A DNA stretch of 62,332 bases. Source: HGM11788 sp964654945. GTDB taxonomy: Bacteria > Bacillota > Clostridia > Lachnospirales > CAG-274. The position numbers and the translations under genes were made by a program. This document shows positions 60,106-62,332 of this stretch, one piece after another (positions within the stretch are counted from its first letter, which is position 1; the number at the start of each line of letters is the position of its first letter). Location of the stretch: contig CAZZLN010000005.1 in NCBI GenBank assembly GCA_964654945.1, forward strand, positions 1 through 62,332, written 5' to 3'. Under the pieces are notes generated by a model that saw nothing but the letters and a program-made list of their open reading frames with translations, had not been told where the DNA came from and ran no database searches.

Positions 60106-61374
60106 ATGGAAAAATTTATAATAGAGGGAATGAATAATTTAAAGGGAGTTGTAAATGTAAGCGGTTCAAAAAATGCTGTTTTGCCTATGATTGCAGCAGC
60201 ACTTCTTACGGATGAAACCTGTGAAATAATAAATGCTCCCGTTTTAAGTGATGTATATGATATGCTTAATCTTTTAGAGTACTATGGTGCAGAAATAAAA
60301 TGGGACAACACTCTTAAAATAAACTGCAAAAATGTTTCTGTAAAACAGCCTAACGATACTGCTCAAAAAATACGAGCATCATTTCTTCTTGCAGGCAGTT
60401 TTCTCGGAAGGTTTAAAAAAGCTGATATGTATATGCCGGGAGGCTGTCTTATAGGATTAAGACCTGTTGATTTGCATTTGAAAGGTCTTTGCAGCTTAGG
60501 CGGTGAATATACAATTGAAAAGGGTATTATAAAAATATGTGCAGACAAATTAAAGGGTTGTGATATTTATCTTGATTTTCCAAGTGTAGGTGCTACAGAA
60601 AATATTATTCTTGCATCAGTTCTTGCCGAGGGTGTAACCACTATAAACAACTGTGCCACAGAGCCTGAAATAATGTGTCTTGCAGATTTTCTTATTTCAA
60701 TGGGAGCTGATATAAAAGGTGCAGGAAGTGAAACAATAATAATAAATGGTGTTGAAAGTCTTGGAAGTGGAAAGCATTTTGTAATACCTGACAGAATTGA
60801 AGCAGGAACATATATGCTTGCAGTTGCAGGAGCAGGAGGAGAATGCAGAATAAACAATGTTATATGCGAACATATAAAGCCTGTTATTTTAAAACTCAGA
60901 GAAATAGGCGCAGATATAACAGAGGGTGAGAGCTATGCCGATATATGCTGTCATAAAAGGCTTCCAAATACTGATATAAAAACAATGCCCTATCCGGGAT
61001 TTCCCACTGATATGCAGGCACAGTTTGCAGGAATAATGTCAAAGGGAATAGGAACTGGAATAGTAAATGAAACAATATTTGAAAACAGATTTATGTATAT
61101 AAATGAACTTAAAAAAATGGGAGCAGATATAACCGTCGAGGGGAGAAGTGCCATTATAAAGGGTGTTGACAGGCTAATGGGTGCAAATGTAAAAGCAACT
61201 GATTTAAGGGCAGGGGCAGCTCTTGTTATATCAGCTCTCTGTGCAGAGGGTTTAACTGAAATAGGTGATATTCATTATATAGACAGAGGCTATGATCATA
61301 TAGAACAAAAGCTTAAAAATATAGGAGCAAAAATAAATCGTATAGAGTATACAAGCTCTGAATATAATGAATAA
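60106..61374 (+). CDS. murA: UDP-GlcNAc 1-carboxyvinyltransferase (MurA)
   Basis: First committed step of peptidoglycan synthesis. 422 residues; Lys22-Asn23 in GSKNAVLPMIAA, catalytic Cys114 in PGGCLIGLRPVDLH, and GFPTDMQAQF. The Cys form is fosfomycin sensitive in other species. A weak TTTAGGAGATTTT ribosome binding site precedes the ATG. Its 3' end overlaps the spoIID frame. The pairing with spoIID is typical of Clostridia. Confidence 0.96.
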   Translation: MEKFIIEGMNNLKGVVNVSGSKNAVLPMIAAALLTDETCEIINAPVLSDVYDMLNLLEYYGAEIKWDNTLKINCKNVSVKQPNDTAQKIRASFLLAGSFLGRFKKADMYMPGGCLIGLRPVDLHLKGLCSLGGEYTIEKGIIKICADKLKGCDIYLDFPSVGATENIILASVLAEGVTTINNCATEPEIMCLADFLISMGADIKGAGSETIIINGVESLGSGKHFVIPDRIEAGTYMLAVAGAGGECRINNVICEHIKPVILKLREIGADITEGESYADICCHKRLPNTDIKTMPYPGFPTDMQAQFAGIMSKGIGTGIVNETIFENRFMYINELKKMGADITVEGRSAIIKGVDRLMGANVKATDLRAGAALVISALCAEGLTEIGDIHYIDRGYDHIEQKLKNIGAKINRIEYTSSEYNE

Positions 61375-61387
61375 AAGAGGTGGTTTT

Positions 61388-62263
61388 GTGAAAAAAATTG
61401 TATTTGCAGCAATAGTTGGTATGGTTATAAGCGGAAGTGTTGTTATAGGTGAAGAAAATATTCTGCCTGCTTGCAGTATAGTTGAAATTGAAAATGAAAA
61501 AAATGAAGCAGATAATGAGCTTGAGGATTATGTAATTGGTGTTGTAGCAGGTGAAATGCCTCCTGATTTTCCTTATGAGGCTTTAAAGGCACAGGCTGTA
61601 GCAGCCAGAACTTATGCTTACAGAGCTATAAAAAACAATCCTGATACTGATATAAAAACATTATGGCAGAATTATATTACTTCTGATGATATGAAAAAAA
61701 GATGGGGAAGTGATTATGATAAATGGTATGAAAAAATAAAATCTGTAGTTTATGATACAGAGGGAGAAATTGTGGAGTATAATAATGAGCCTATACTTGC
61801 CGCTTTTTATTCTGCAAGCTGCGGCAAAACCGAAGAATGCGAAAATGTTTGGAGTGAGGATTTGCCTTATCTTACAAGTGTTGATTCAGAGGGAGATGTG
61901 TATTCACCTTATTATGAAAACAGGGTTAAAGTTTCTAAAAATCAGCTTTTAAATATTTATGGCAGCAGCAATATAAGTATTTGTGAAAAAACGGATGCAG
62001 GCTATGTTAAGTCAGTTAAAGCCGGTGATAAAATAATTAAGTCTGAAAATATCAGGAGCACTTTTGGTTTAAGGTCAACAGCATTTGACATAATTGATAA
62101 TGGCGACAGTGTTATATTTGTTACAAGAGGCTATGGTCATGGTGTTGGTATGAGCCAGTACGGTGCCTGCTATATGGCTAATAATGGTGCTGACTATAAG
62201 GAAATTTTAAGGCACTATTATAAAAATACTGACATTGTTAAATTACAAACAGAATTCAAATGA
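61388..62263 (+). CDS. spoIID: Stage II sporulation protein D (SpoIID)
   Basis: Lytic transglycosylase used in engulfment of the forespore. 291 residues from GTG at 61388, with AGAGGTGG just upstream; an ATG at 61367 in frame lies in murA and has no ribosome binding site. Membrane anchor about 5-22, then the SpoIID/LytB domain: EDYVIGVVAGEMPPDFPYEALKAQAVAARTYAY near 45-80 (catalytic Glu), FYSASCGKTEE, SVDSEGD and GYGHGVGMSQYGA. It normally works with SpoIIP and SpoIIM. Confidence 0.95.
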   Translation: MKKIVFAAIVGMVISGSVVIGEENILPACSIVEIENEKNEADNELEDYVIGVVAGEMPPDFPYEALKAQAVAARTYAYRAIKNNPDTDIKTLWQNYITSDDMKKRWGSDYDKWYEKIKSVVYDTEGEIVEYNNEPILAAFYSASCGKTEECENVWSEDLPYLTSVDSEGDVYSPYYENRVKVSKNQLLNIYGSSNISICEKTDAGYVKSVKAGDKIIKSENIRSTFGLRSTAFDIIDNGDSVIFVTRGYGHGVGMSQYGACYMANNGADYKEILRHYYKNTDIVKLQTEFK

Positions 62264-62280
62264 ATAAGATTTTGTATCAG

Positions 62281-62318
62281 GACAGCACACCCCCTAAGGG
62301 TACCTGCCCGTAGCTGTC
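62281..62318. other. Inverted repeat at window edge
   Basis: GACAGC (62281-62286) and GCTGTC (62313-62318) flank a C-rich then G-rich centre. It follows spoIID and is cut by the window end, so it may be a terminator, part of an RNA, or neither. Confidence 0.25.
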
Positions 62319-62332
62319 TTTAACCACAGCTG

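Noticed and set aside
62264..62332. A structured RNA gene at the right edge
   Set aside because: Only about 50 bases are visible. The short inverted repeat is not enough to name an RNA family.

Overview
The window is low-GC DNA from an endospore-forming, anaerobic-type Clostridia chromosome, probably a gut commensal. The family level is inference only. Support comes from strongly AT-biased codons, AGGAGG-type ribosome binding sites, a MurE with the meso-diaminopimelate DNPR motif, sporulation genes (a SpoVD-type PBP and SpoIID), a T-box leader, a cobalamin riboswitch, and a secreted protein carrying a dockerin.

Layout. 1-1238: gene-poor; two near-identical 156-bp direct repeats flank a compact type I toxin-antitoxin-like locus. 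1239-8756: a transglutaminase-like secreted protein and an RsuA-type pseudouridine synthase on the minus strand, then radA, a SEC-C protein, tsaC/sua5, rpiB, upp and a TagO/WecA-type transferase. 8924-14841: a large secreted dockerin/carbohydrate-binding protein, a copper-amine-oxidase-N-like protein, an aminotransferase, a small membrane protein and a nitrilase-family amidase. 14893-20152: a promoter and cobalamin riboswitch controlling a five-gene operon (lipoprotein CbiK-like chelatase, a lipoprotein with two repeated domains, and a BtuFCD/FecBCD-type ABC importer). 20272-21910: a 1.6-kb remnant element in the 3' half of tRNA-Thr(GGT), bounded by 44-bp repeats and carrying a second, frameshifted toxin locus, a ribbon-helix-helix protein and a mobile-element-type small protein. 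22273-35312: regulatory DNA and a dcw cluster (mraZ, rsmH, ftsL-like, two PBPs, murE, murF, mraY, murD, ftsW). It stops at ftsW; murG, murC, murB, ftsQ, ftsA and ftsZ are not in the window. 35321-40480: aroK, aroE and a YqeG phosphatase (minus), then a basic amino acid decarboxylase, a DUF815 ATPase and an unknown membrane protein. 40681-47819: T-box-controlled metG, tatD, a G5/3D cell-wall protein behind two matching hairpins, a GH105 hydrolase and an ABC exporter. 47845-54513: ylxM-ffh-rpsP-khpA-rimM-trmD followed by a split cobalamin-dependent methionine synthase. 54557-62332: an Asn/Asp/Thr-rich lipoprotein, malQ, an L,D-transpeptidase, nadB, ispE, murA and spoIID.

How the parts fit. Much of the window serves the envelope: lipid-linked precursor synthesis, crosslinking, wall hydrolases and the SpoIID spore-engulfment enzyme. 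Cobalamin links two places: the riboswitch operon presumably imports or remodels a corrinoid or tetrapyrrole, and MetH with its separate activation-domain protein would use it.

The most interesting material is the pair of related toxin-antitoxin-like loci. They keep the same architecture: convergent promoters, a shared terminator, a sequestered ribosome binding site and a 5'-3' long-range pairing whose sequence differs between copies. One copy is intact; the other has lost exactly one base. Other leads are the degraded tRNA-Thr element, paired NrdR-like boxes before mraZ, and the twin hairpins before the 3D protein.
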